The translations under genes were made by a program, and so were the position numbers. Below, piece by piece: positions 10,296-18,304 of a stretch of 64,000 nucleotides of DNA. A model generated the notes under the pieces. It had not been told where the DNA came from, searched no databases, and worked only from the letters and a program-made list of their open reading frames with translations. Position 1 is the stretch's first letter. Each line of letters starts with the position of its first letter. Source of the stretch: Pseudomonas sp. PDM16 (GTDB lineage: Bacteria; Pseudomonadota; Gammaproteobacteria; Pseudomonadales; Pseudomonadaceae); contig NZ_JACVAM010000003.1 in NCBI RefSeq assembly GCF_014851865.1, positions 496,001-560,000 on the forward strand. The letters run 5' to 3'.

Positions 10296-12813
10296 TGACC
10301 GGCTCCAGTTGCGCAGTGGGCTGCGACTCCTGACGGGTACGCACGAACACCGGCAGCACCAGCAGGGCGAACAGCGCGGCGAACAGCATGGTCAGGGAGA
10401 TGAAGAAGCCCAGGTTGACCAGCGCCTCGTAGCCCGACAGGCATAGCACCAGGAAGCCCAGACCGAGCGCCAGGGTATTGATTAGGATCGGCTTGCCGGT
10501 GTGCCGCAAGGCGTACTGGGTGGCCTCCTGGGGTGTGCCTTTGCTGTGGCGCATGGCGGCGATCACATGGATGGCGTAGTCGATGCCAATGCCGAAGGAG
10601 ATGGCCGCAATGATCGAGGTGCCGATGTCCAGGTCGGTGCCGGACAGCGCCATCAGTCCACTGATGCCGACCAGGGTAAACAACAGCGGCAGCAGCGCGA
10701 CGAAGCCCAGGCGGATCGAGTGGAACATGGCCATGACCATCAGGATGATCATCGCAGGCGACGACAGAATGCTGTTGATCTGCCCCCACACCACCGCGTC
10801 AGTGGTGGCCACCAGCACCTCGCCGTAACCAGACACGCGCACGGTCATGCCGACGGGTAGCGTGTCACGGGCGAAGGCCAGGGTGTCCTTCATCACTGCG
10901 CCGACCTCCGAGGAACGGTCGGTGTGCAGGATGGCCAGCACCCGACCGCTCTGGAAGCGGCGGTCGACCACGTCGAACAGGTCTCGGCCATTGGCGTTCT
11001 CGTAGAGCAGGAAGTACTGCGCCAGCAAGGTGCCGCTGATGTCATCCGGCAGGCGGTACTGCTCGGCGGCGAACTCGTCCTGGGTCACCTGGTGCAGGCG
11101 CTTGACGAAGTCGGCCGCCGAATAGGTGAAGCCAACCAGTTGCTGCTCGCGCAGGTAGTCCTGGATGCGCGCCACCGCCTGGATCACGGCTGGGTCCTTG
11201 AACACGTCGACCTGCTCGCTCTCGATCATCACGCTGATCGGCGTGGTGCCGCCGAACTTGGCGTTGATCGCCGCGTCGTCCTGGCGGATGCGGCTGTCTT
11301 CCTGGAAGTAACCGATCACCTGGTTGTCCACGGTGAGGTTCTCCACCACGTACCAGCTGCACAGCACGATCGCCACCAGCATGCCTAGGGCCAGGCGCTT
11401 GCCGTAGCGGGCGAAATGGCCAAGGCGATCAATCATGCGGTCCAGGCGATCGCTGACCAGCAGGCCGTGGCGCGGCGGCTCGGCCTTCCACAGGATGACG
11501 ATGGCCGGCAGGAAAACGATGGTGATCAGCCAGGCGAAGAAGATGCCGAAGCCAGTGAACACGCCGAACTCGAGGATGAAGGTGACGTCGGTCCAGGCCA
11601 GCGAGAAGAAGCCGACCAGGGTGGTCATGCAGGTCACAAACATCGGCCAGAACAGCTGTTGCATCACCTTGAAGGCGGTGTCGATGCGCGCCTGGCGATC
11701 CGGATTGGGCGGCAGGTTGCGGTAATAGTCGGAGAGGAAGTGGATGGCGTCGCAAACGGCGATGGAGATGATGAACACCGGCATCATCGAGGTGATTATG
11801 TTCTGCTTCACGCCACACGCGGCCATCAGACCGAGGGTCCAGATCAGACTGAAGATGGCGATCAGCAACGGCGCCACCACGCCCTGCAGGCGACCGAAGC
11901 TGACGAACAGGATCAGCAGGATCACCAGCAGCACGGCCGGCAGCAGGGTCTGATTGTCCTTCTCCATGTTCGACGCGGTCTGCGCGGCGATCATCGGTGG
12001 GCCGCTGAGATACAGGCTGTCGTCACTCTGCACCTGGTCGGTGATCGCGACGATGGCCTGGTAGGCCTGCAGCATGGCCGGCGAGTCGTCCTGGGCGATG
12101 TTGAACTCGACCTGGATGGTGGTGGCGCTGCCATCGCGCGACACCAGGCTGTCGAGGAACAGCGGGTTGCCCATGGCCTCGGCCCGCAGTGCATCGAGTC
12201 CGGCCTTGTCCTGCGGCACACGCGGCATCAGCGGATGCACGTCGAGCGCCTCGTCGACAGTCAGCATGTTCTCAATGGTGACCAGGCTGCGCACCTTGCG
12301 GATCGGCACCAGCCGGGTCTGCAAGCTGTCCAGCCAGGCTTCCTGGGTGTGGTTGAGCTGATCGGTCTCGAGCAGACGCTGCTTCAGCGCGACCAGGCGC
12401 GACTGGTCGGCCGGCGTCAGGCCGCCTTCGAGGATGGCCTCGACATCCGCCTCCAAACGGCTGTCCAGGCGCAGAGCTTGGAGCTTGTCGGTGTCACTGG
12501 GCTGCACCAGCTCGATGGCCTGGAAGGCTCGGGTCAACTCGGCCACCAGCTTCAGGCTGGTCGGATTGAAGATATTGCCCTGCGGATTTTCCAGGGCGAT
12601 GAAGGCCTGCTCGCCGGTATTGGAGAACAGGCGCTTGTTGTCGGCATCGGCCATCCGGCTGGGGTGGCTCTTGTCGATCATGTAGGGCGTGCTGTTGATC
12701 TCCAGGCGGCCTGCGCTGACCACCGCCAGGGCGGTGACCAGCAGCAGGATGGCCAGCATCAGCCAAGGCCGATGCAGCATCCAGGAGAGCAGCGCGACGG
12801 CGCGGGTCTTCAT
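10288..12813 (-). CDS. MMPL/RND-family exporter
   Basis: 841-residue inner-membrane transporter of the RND superfamily, MMPL/HpnN-like branch. It has the classic duplicated layout: one N-terminal helix (residues 15-35), a periplasmic domain, five or six helices (about 285-445), a second N-terminal-type helix near 470, a second periplasmic domain and a final helix bundle (about 690-825). The motif FGIGIDYAIHVIAAMRHSKG in the second bundle and FIISIAVCDAIHFLSDYYRN in the first are the proton-relay segments of this family. Known relatives move lipids such as hopanoids or mycolates. It overlaps the dehydrogenase gene by four bases (ATGA) and has a GGAG ribosome site. Confidence 0.9.
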   Translation of the reverse strand: MKTRAVALLSWMLHRPWLMLAILLLVTALAVVSAGRLEINSTPYMIDKSHPSRMADADNKRLFSNTGEQAFIALENPQGNIFNPTSLKLVAELTRAFQAIELVQPSDTDKLQALRLDSRLEADVEAILEGGLTPADQSRLVALKQRLLETDQLNHTQEAWLDSLQTRLVPIRKVRSLVTIENMLTVDEALDVHPLMPRVPQDKAGLDALRAEAMGNPLFLDSLVSRDGSATTIQVEFNIAQDDSPAMLQAYQAIVAITDQVQSDDSLYLSGPPMIAAQTASNMEKDNQTLLPAVLLVILLILFVSFGRLQGVVAPLLIAIFSLIWTLGLMAACGVKQNIITSMMPVFIISIAVCDAIHFLSDYYRNLPPNPDRQARIDTAFKVMQQLFWPMFVTCMTTLVGFFSLAWTDVTFILEFGVFTGFGIFFAWLITIVFLPAIVILWKAEPPRHGLLVSDRLDRMIDRLGHFARYGKRLALGMLVAIVLCSWYVVENLTVDNQVIGYFQEDSRIRQDDAAINAKFGGTTPISVMIESEQVDVFKDPAVIQAVARIQDYLREQQLVGFTYSAADFVKRLHQVTQDEFAAEQYRLPDDISGTLLAQYFLLYENANGRDLFDVVDRRFQSGRVLAILHTDRSSEVGAVMKDTLAFARDTLPVGMTVRVSGYGEVLVATTDAVVWGQINSILSSPAMIILMVMAMFHSIRLGFVALLPLLFTLVGISGLMALSGTDLDIGTSIIAAISFGIGIDYAIHVIAAMRHSKGTPQEATQYALRHTGKPILINTLALGLGFLVLCLSGYEALVNLGFFISLTMLFAALFALLVLPVFVRTRQESQPTAQLEPVNA

Positions 12814-14030
12814 GCGGCAGCTCCTTCGCTCTCGCGGGTGTAGGCGTCGAGGCGCAGGTCATCCTTGGTCTTGCTGCCGTCCTGGGCTTCGGCCACCAGG
12901 TTGGTCCAGATCACGTGCTTGTGGATTTCGCTGGTGCCGCCGGCGAAGAACAGGCCGATGGAGTCGCGCAGCAGCCGCTCGTAGTAGTTGTCGCGGCGGT
13001 AGCCGTAGTTGCCGTGGATGCGCATGGCGTTGAGGCAGGTCTCGTGCAGCGCCTCGCTGGCCAGCATCTTGATGATCGAGGCCAGGGTCGAGCAGTCGCG
13101 GCCCTGCTCCAGCTCGGTAAGACCGCGCACCATGACGCCGCGCAGGAGCTCCAGCTGGGTGTAGGCCTGGACGATATGGCCCTGGACATACTGGTTGTCG
13201 CTGATAGGCCGACCAAAGGCCTGGCGCTTGAGGCTGTATTGCAGGCATTCGTCGATCAGCGGCTGCATGCAGCCGGACACCACAACGCCGGTGAAGATGC
13301 GCTCGACCAGGAAGCCGAAATACAGCACGCGCAGCCCTTGTCCTTCGGCGCCGATCAGGCTGTCGGCGTCTAGCGCCACTTCGTCGAAATTCAGACTGCC
13401 TATCGGCGTGCCGCGATTGCCCATCAGCTCGAACGGAGCGGATTGCGTCAGGCCTGGCTTGGCGGTTTCGGTGATGAAGCAGGAGATGGCATTGGCACCC
13501 GCCTCGTCGAGGCGGGCGAAGGTCATGCAGATGTCCGCCACTGGCGCGTTGGTGATGTTCCATTTCAGGCCGTTGAGGCGGTAGCCGCTGCCATCACGGC
13601 GCGCCGCCAGCTTCAGCGAGCGCACGTCGGAGCCACAGCCCTGCTCGGTGATGGCGAAGCAGCCGATCTTGTCACCGCTGACCAGCGGCGGCAGCCATTT
13701 CTGCAGCTGTTCCTGGCTGCCGTAGCTGAGCAACGCCGACTGTACCAGGGCGACCTGGGCGACGAAGGACACGAGCACCCCCATGTCCTGGCAGCCCTCG
13801 GAGAAGCCTTCCAGTGCCGCAGAAAACTCCCAGATACCGAGGCCCTGGCCACCGTACTGCTTAGGCATGTGTACGCCGAACAGGCCGCTGCGGCCAAGGG
13901 CCTGCCACAACTCACGATCAAAGCCCAGTTGCTGGTCGCGCAGCGCGGAGGTGGGACGCACCAGCTCGCGGGCGACTTCCAGGTAGTGGGCGCGAATGGC
14001 CTGCTGTTGCTCGTTCCATGTGCTGTTCAT
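12810..14030 (-). CDS. Acyl-CoA dehydrogenase family protein
   Basis: 406-residue FAD enzyme with the usual acyl-CoA dehydrogenase order: N-terminal helical domain, beta domain (CFAITEQGCGSDVRSLKLAA) and C-terminal helical domain (KRQAFGRPISDNQ; GNYGYRRDNYYERLLRDS). The MCAD-type catalytic Glu is absent: the usual EGT is GGT in FAGGTSEIHK. A Glu occurs instead near residue 243 in FLVERIFTG, the place used by isovaleryl-CoA dehydrogenase (alignment from memory). Either an IVD-type dehydrogenase or a related flavin oxygenase is possible. ATG at 14030 has GGAG seven bases upstream; ATG at 14036 would overlap the ThiF stop. Second gene of the six-gene operon. Confidence 0.88.
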   Translation of the reverse strand: MNSTWNEQQQAIRAHYLEVARELVRPTSALRDQQLGFDRELWQALGRSGLFGVHMPKQYGGQGLGIWEFSAALEGFSEGCQDMGVLVSFVAQVALVQSALLSYGSQEQLQKWLPPLVSGDKIGCFAITEQGCGSDVRSLKLAARRDGSGYRLNGLKWNITNAPVADICMTFARLDEAGANAISCFITETAKPGLTQSAPFELMGNRGTPIGSLNFDEVALDADSLIGAEGQGLRVLYFGFLVERIFTGVVVSGCMQPLIDECLQYSLKRQAFGRPISDNQYVQGHIVQAYTQLELLRGVMVRGLTELEQGRDCSTLASIIKMLASEALHETCLNAMRIHGNYGYRRDNYYERLLRDSIGLFFAGGTSEIHKHVIWTNLVAEAQDGSKTKDDLRLDAYTRESEGAAA

Positions 14031-14032
14031 AT

Positions 14033-15784
14033 TCATGCTCCTATGTGCAGGGTGTTCTGCTGCTTGATGTCGCGCAGCTGAGAAAGGAATTCGTCGCCGT
14101 CGAGCTCGATCAGGCCCTCGACCTGTGCTACCCGCTCGCGGTCCATGGCGTCGAGGAACAACCAGAAGGGATGCACCTCGCGGCCCTGGTAGCGATTGGC
14201 GTAGAGGTGCTGAGGCGGGATGCTGGCGGTGCGTGCCGGCAGGATCTGCGGGCGGAAGCCGAAGAAGCTGAGGTTGCGCAGGGTCACCTGGCGCTCGCCG
14301 TCACCGACCATCGCCACCACGCCGCTGTCGGCGCTGCCCAGCACCTTGCCGTAGGCGCTGAGCAGCATCAGGCCGACCTTGGCCTCCAACACCGGATCAC
14401 CGATCTGCGCCTTGGTCACCCGGCCGATTTCACGCACCTGCTCCACCGGCACGGCACGCAGCTCGTCGACCTGGTCGTAGAGGTCACGACCGAAGGCGGT
14501 CTCCACGCCGAAGGCCGGGCGCTGCGGGTCATCGAAGCGCTTGCCGCGAATGATTGGCGCCTTGAGGGTGGAATAGGCCAGCAGTTGGTGGTCGCTCTCG
14601 CGCGCCAGAACGATGTGCACGTCCTCCTGGGCCAGATGCTCCAGCGGCTCGGCGTGCAGCTGGCGATAAGCGGCAACCTGAGGGTTGATGAAGCCGACCT
14701 TGGCATAGTGGACGAAAGCGAATCGCAGCAGTTGGCGAGTCAGGTTGTTGTCCAGCTGGTAGTTGGGGATGGCGTAGGTGACAACGCCGGCACGGCGGTC
14801 GATGCAGAACTGCTGGTAGCCGCTCAGCCCCGCCAGTTGCGGCGGCTGGTAGTGGGCCACAGAGCGCTCGAGGAAGAACGCATCCGGCCGATCCGGTGGC
14901 AGTTGGCGCCACTGGGCCAACGCCTGGCGCCCCTGGTCCAGCTTGCTCTGATGGTCGCGCTCGCCTTGGGCATCACGGCGCCGGACCAGCTCCCAGACGT
15001 CGACATAGATCGCGTCGCGCACCGGGCGACCATTGATCAGGTCGAGGATCAGTGCGGTCGCCAGGGTGCCGAACAGGTGGGCAGCGATACCCAGCTGCGA
15101 GGTGTAGTCCTTGCCGGCCAGGTGGCGGTCCAGCTCGGCGTACATTTCCAGCGGCACGCATTCGACGGGGATCAGGAAGGTGCAGGCCTGCAACGGATCG
15201 AGAGTGGCAACCTGCTCGGCACTGAGCAGATTGCCCAGCACCTCCAAGTCCGGGTTGCGGTAGTCGAACACAGGAATGTACTGCGCCGCAGCCATGTCGT
15301 AGCCGCACACTACCGGCTTGTACTGGCGCTGGCAGACGCGATGCAGCAGGTACTTCATCTCCAGCCCGGAGCGACCGGTGACGTCCACCGCATCCACCAC
15401 CACATCAGCCTGGGCGACCATGGCTTCGACGTTATCCGGGGTAATACCTCGCTCGTGCAGCTGCAGCTTGATGTGCGGGTTGATCTGCCGCACACGCTCG
15501 GCGAACACCTCGACCTTGGAGCGCCCGATGTCGCCAATCACCATGTTCTGCCGGTTGGCGTTGTTCAGCTCGTAGCTGCCGTTATCGGCCAGGATCAGGT
15601 GCTCCGCACCGCTGCGCACCAACAGCTCGATCACGCTACCGCCGGTGGAGCCGCAACCCGCCACGAGGATCACTGCCTCGCGCAGACCGCACTGGTCGTC
15701 GGTACTGATGAACCCGGCATTGCGCAGGGTGAGTTCACGATAGAACTGGTCGTGATCCAGAGGGGGCTGCTGTGGGTGGCTCAT
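14033..15784 (-). CDS. ThiF/E1-like adenylyltransferase fused to a C-terminal domain of uncertain type
   Basis: 583-residue protein, first gene of the operon. Residues 15-280 form an E1/ThiF/MoeB-like ATP-binding domain: VAGCGSTGGS (G43, G45, G48), the D67 segment ADNGSYELNNANRQ, and K90 in GRSKVEVFAERVRQINPH. The zinc CxxC pairs of MoeB/ThiF are not seen. Residues about 310-583 are not part of a normal ThiF protein. They contain VREIGRVTKAQIGDPV and RNLSFFGFRPQI, which recall LuxI/FeeM-type N-acyltransferases (GNAT-like), a weak resemblance judged by eye. No small ubiquitin-like sulfur carrier is encoded nearby, so it may adenylate a small carboxylate or peptide. AGGA precedes the ATG. Confidence 0.8.
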   Translation of the reverse strand: MSHPQQPPLDHDQFYRELTLRNAGFISTDDQCGLREAVILVAGCGSTGGSVIELLVRSGAEHLILADNGSYELNNANRQNMVIGDIGRSKVEVFAERVRQINPHIKLQLHERGITPDNVEAMVAQADVVVDAVDVTGRSGLEMKYLLHRVCQRQYKPVVCGYDMAAAQYIPVFDYRNPDLEVLGNLLSAEQVATLDPLQACTFLIPVECVPLEMYAELDRHLAGKDYTSQLGIAAHLFGTLATALILDLINGRPVRDAIYVDVWELVRRRDAQGERDHQSKLDQGRQALAQWRQLPPDRPDAFFLERSVAHYQPPQLAGLSGYQQFCIDRRAGVVTYAIPNYQLDNNLTRQLLRFAFVHYAKVGFINPQVAAYRQLHAEPLEHLAQEDVHIVLARESDHQLLAYSTLKAPIIRGKRFDDPQRPAFGVETAFGRDLYDQVDELRAVPVEQVREIGRVTKAQIGDPVLEAKVGLMLLSAYGKVLGSADSGVVAMVGDGERQVTLRNLSFFGFRPQILPARTASIPPQHLYANRYQGREVHPFWLFLDAMDRERVAQVEGLIELDGDEFLSQLRDIKQQNTLHIGA

Positions 15785-15914
15785 CGTTGCGTCCTGCTGA
15801 GTAGAGAGGCGGGCATCCTATTCAGCGGTTTAATGGCACAACAAGGACCAAAAGGCCTTCGCTGTCATTAACAACAAACACCCATAAGCAATTGATTTAA
15901 AAATGATTTTTATA

Positions 15915-15924
15915 TGTGATCACA
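15915..15924. promoter_or_regulatory. Palindrome TGTGATCACA upstream of the ThiF operon
   Basis: Perfect 10-bp palindrome in an AT-rich stretch (15880-15930) about 130 bases before the ThiF gene. The same 10-mer recurs at 18204-18213 before cpdA. It contains CRP/Vfr-like half sites (TGTGA and TCACA) but without the usual six-base spacer, so the binding protein is uncertain. Confidence 0.35.
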
Positions 15925-15949
15925 GATATTAAGGGCACAGAAACGACAA

Positions 15950-15968
15950 CCGCCCCGGATTGGGGCGG
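15950..15968 (-). terminator. Terminator of the PAS-domain gene
   Basis: CCGCCCC / GGGGCGG stem with a five-base loop, 42 bases past the PAS gene stop. On the minus strand the hairpin is followed by TTGTCGTTTCTG, a moderately U-rich tail. Confidence 0.75.
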
Positions 15969-16010
15969 CTGGTCATGGAACCGTCATGAGAAAAACCGGT
16001 CGCGCAGGCT

Positions 16011-16889
16011 CTAGCTCACGAGTTTGTGAAGGTTCTGCGGCACCTTCGCCAACTCCCAGAGGAAGCTGTCGAGTTTGAAGGTGGAAGTGCGGATCTTTTC
16101 CTCTATGTCCTGCAGCTCACGGAACACATCCTGATAACGCTGTTCGCGACGAACGGCGGCGAGAGCCTCGTTGATTCGCTCAGGCTGTGCACCGATGTAC
16201 TCACGTACGCGCTTGCCATCCTTCTGTGGACGCACGAGATAGAGGTAGCGCTGCTGATGCCAGTAGGGCGTGGCGGCGATGCGCGGCGACCCCTGCAGCG
16301 CTTCGAACTCGGCCAGCAGGTTCATGCGCAGGGACTTGAGACTGTCGAGCTGTTCGGAAATACGCCAGACCTTCTGCCCCAGGCTCTCCTGATCGCCAAG
16401 CTTCTGCGCGTGGGTCTCGCGGTGAGAGATATCGGTGACCGTCAGCAGGCTGCCGCGATCGCTGCCGTCAGCGCTGGGAATCGGCGTGGCGCTCATCTGC
16501 ACCCAGCGCACCTGGCCATCTTGAGCCTGGATGCGCATCGGGTAACGCTCGGCGGATGGTCCCTCTCGGCGCTGCATCAGCACCACCTCGACCAGATCGG
16601 CCGACAACATCTGGGCCAGAGGCCGCCCAAGCGCCTCCGCCGATGAATAGCCAAGAAACTGCTGCATGAAAGGGTTCATGTAGGTAATGCGACCGAATGG
16701 ATCGAGAACCACCAGGCCTTCCTGCGCCTGCTCCACCAGATTCTGGTAGCAGCGCGTTTCACCTGCGCTGTAGCAACTGGCCACACGCAAACGGGGCTCT
16801 TCACCGAACTCGGCGTCGGTGTAGGCCACCGGGATATCCATGTCCGGGTCATATTGCCGGAGCAGATCAATCAGCTCTGCAGCGCGCAT
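16011..16889 (-). CDS. PAS-domain protein, probable cytoplasmic sensor
   Basis: 292 residues. An N-terminal stretch (MRAAELIDLLRQYDPDMDIPV) resembles a short protein-interaction segment. A PAS domain follows (QAQEGLVVLDPFGRITYMNPFMQQFLGYSSAEALGR, split here by its two halves) with a PAC-like tail (GSLLTVTDISHRE), then a helical region and a C-terminal segment WHQQRYLYLVRPQKDGKRVREYIG that looks like a compact beta domain. There is no kinase, GGDEF or DNA-binding domain, so it probably relays signals by binding a partner. The start at 16889 has a strong GGAGG site eight bases upstream; the frame continues to a TTG at 16949. Monocistronic with its own terminator. Confidence 0.75.
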   Translation of the reverse strand: MRAAELIDLLRQYDPDMDIPVAYTDAEFGEEPRLRVASCYSAGETRCYQNLVEQAQEGLVVLDPFGRITYMNPFMQQFLGYSSAEALGRPLAQMLSADLVEVVLMQRREGPSAERYPMRIQAQDGQVRWVQMSATPIPSADGSDRGSLLTVTDISHRETHAQKLGDQESLGQKVWRISEQLDSLKSLRMNLLAEFEALQGSPRIAATPYWHQQRYLYLVRPQKDGKRVREYIGAQPERINEALAAVRREQRYQDVFRELQDIEEKIRTSTFKLDSFLWELAKVPQNLHKLVS

Positions 16890-17165
16890 TTCCCCTACCT
16901 CCATGTTGAAGTCGATACCGACGGCCCGAGTATACTCATGGGTAGTCAATGAAAAAGACTGCTATTTACGATAAATGCCGAACGGCTAGGCATATCGAAC
17001 GTCACACTGTCGTGACTGGGCGGTGGAATGCTGCCCCTGGCGCCGCGAACGTCGGCAACGACAGCCTTGCCAAAGGCCCTGCACGGCGCGCACATTTCCA
17101 TCACAAGCCTGATCGAGACGGCTGGATTTCCGCAGGGCCTGCCCCTGCCAAAAGGGGAGAGTTGC

Positions 17166-17765
17166 ATGTCAAATGCCGATGTCGAGGTGCTCCAGCGCGA
17201 GACCTGCTTCAAGGGCTTCTACCGCCTGGACCGCCTGCATCTGCGCCACCGCCAGTTCGCCGGCGGCATGGGCCCGCAACTCAGCCGGGAACTGTTCGTG
17301 CGCCACGACGCCGTTTGCGTCCTGCCCTATGACCCGCAGCGCGACAGTGTGGTGCTGATCGAGCAGTTTCGCGTCGGCGCCATGGACAAGAGTGCCAATC
17401 CCTGGCTGATGGAACTGGTGGCCGGACTGATCGACAAGGATGAACAACCCGAAGAAGTGGCCCACCGCGAGGCCGAGGAAGAGGCTGACCTGAAACTGAC
17501 AGCACTCTGGCCCATCACCCAGTACTACCCCTCTCCCGGTGGTTCCGACGAACGCGTATACCTTTACGTCGGCCGTTGCGATAGCGAAGGCGTCGGTGGC
17601 GTGCACGGCCTGGCCGAGGAAGGCGAAGACATCCGCGTTCATGTCTGGCCACTGGAGAGCGCACTGCAAGCGGTGAAAGACGGTCGCATCGACAACGCCG
17701 CCAGCATCATCGCTCTGCAATGGCTGGCCTTGAACCGCGCCGAAGTGCGGGGGCTGTGGTCATGA
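17166..17765 (+). CDS. nudF: ADP-ribose pyrophosphatase (Nudix)
   Basis: Hydrolyses ADP-ribose to AMP and ribose 5-phosphate in the cytoplasm. The 199-residue protein has a complete Nudix box GLIDKDEQPEEVAHREAEEE (GX5EX7REUXEE) near residue 101. The upstream VVLIEQFRVGAM and downstream YYPSPGGSDERVYLYVG are typical of NudF. The start at 17166 has a GGGGAGAG ribosome site. The next gene starts inside its stop codon (ATGA). In E. coli nudF also sits upstream of cpdA, yqiA and parE, so this is an old conserved cluster. Confidence 0.95.
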   Translation: MSNADVEVLQRETCFKGFYRLDRLHLRHRQFAGGMGPQLSRELFVRHDAVCVLPYDPQRDSVVLIEQFRVGAMDKSANPWLMELVAGLIDKDEQPEEVAHREAEEEADLKLTALWPITQYYPSPGGSDERVYLYVGRCDSEGVGGVHGLAEEGEDIRVHVWPLESALQAVKDGRIDNAASIIALQWLALNRAEVRGLWS

Positions 17766-18208
17766 ACCTGCTGCGCGAGCGCTATCGGGTCGACCTGGTC
17801 GAACTGCAGGCCGCTTGCGAAGCCAACTATGCGCGCCTGCTGCGCCTGCTACCGGATATGCGCGTGGCCCAGGGCGAGCGCCGCGTCGCCTTGAGCCAGG
17901 GCGACCTGCTGCTCGGCGTGCTGCTGATCCGCGTTACCGAGAACTGCCCCTACACCACCACCCTGGAAGTGCGCCAGGAGCACAGCCTGCCATGGCTGCC
18001 GGCACCGCGACTGGAGGTGCGCGCCTACCACGACGCGCGCATGGCCGAGGTAATAGGTGCAGAAAACGCCCGGCGCTTCCGCGGGATCTACCCCTACCCG
18101 AATGCAGCCATGCACCAACCAGACGAAAAGACCCAGCTGAATCTGTTCCTCGGCGAATGGTTAAGCCATTGCATCGCCTGCGGACACGAACTCGTCACCG
18201 TGCTGTGA
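17762..18208 (+). CDS. DUF1249 family protein
   Basis: 148-residue cytoplasmic protein of the DUF1249 family (YqiB in E. coli). Family blocks seen are ENCPYTTTLEVRQ near residue 60, RAYHDARMAEVI and IYPYPNAAMHQPDEKTQLNLFLGEWL near the end. The function is unknown. It overlaps the nudF stop by four bases and lies ahead of cpdA, matching the nudF-yqiB-cpdA order of enterobacteria. It has no membrane segments or known catalytic motif. Confidence 0.9.
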   Translation: MNLLRERYRVDLVELQAACEANYARLLRLLPDMRVAQGERRVALSQGDLLLGVLLIRVTENCPYTTTLEVRQEHSLPWLPAPRLEVRAYHDARMAEVIGAENARRFRGIYPYPNAAMHQPDEKTQLNLFLGEWLSHCIACGHELVTVL

Positions 18209-18220
18209 TCACAACTGCGC

Positions 18221-18241
18221 AAATGTGACAGGTTCACGTTT
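18221..18241. promoter_or_regulatory. Candidate Vfr/CRP site upstream of cpdA
   Basis: TGTGA and TCACG half sites separated by CAGGT, flanked by AAA and TTT, centred about 75 bases before the cpdA start. The spacer is five bases rather than the usual six, so this is a near match. A Vfr site before cpdA fits the known cAMP feedback loop in P. aeruginosa, in which Vfr activates the phosphodiesterase gene. Confidence 0.4.
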
Positions 18242-18304
18242 GCCGGGTTTACCTAATCCCGTTTCACCCACCATAATCCTGGGAACCCGCCCAGGAGTTG
18301 GCCC

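Noticed and set aside
15885..15910. TTGATTTAAAAATGA considered as an Anr/FNR box
   Set aside because: Only the left half matches TTGATNNNNATCAA; the right half is poor.
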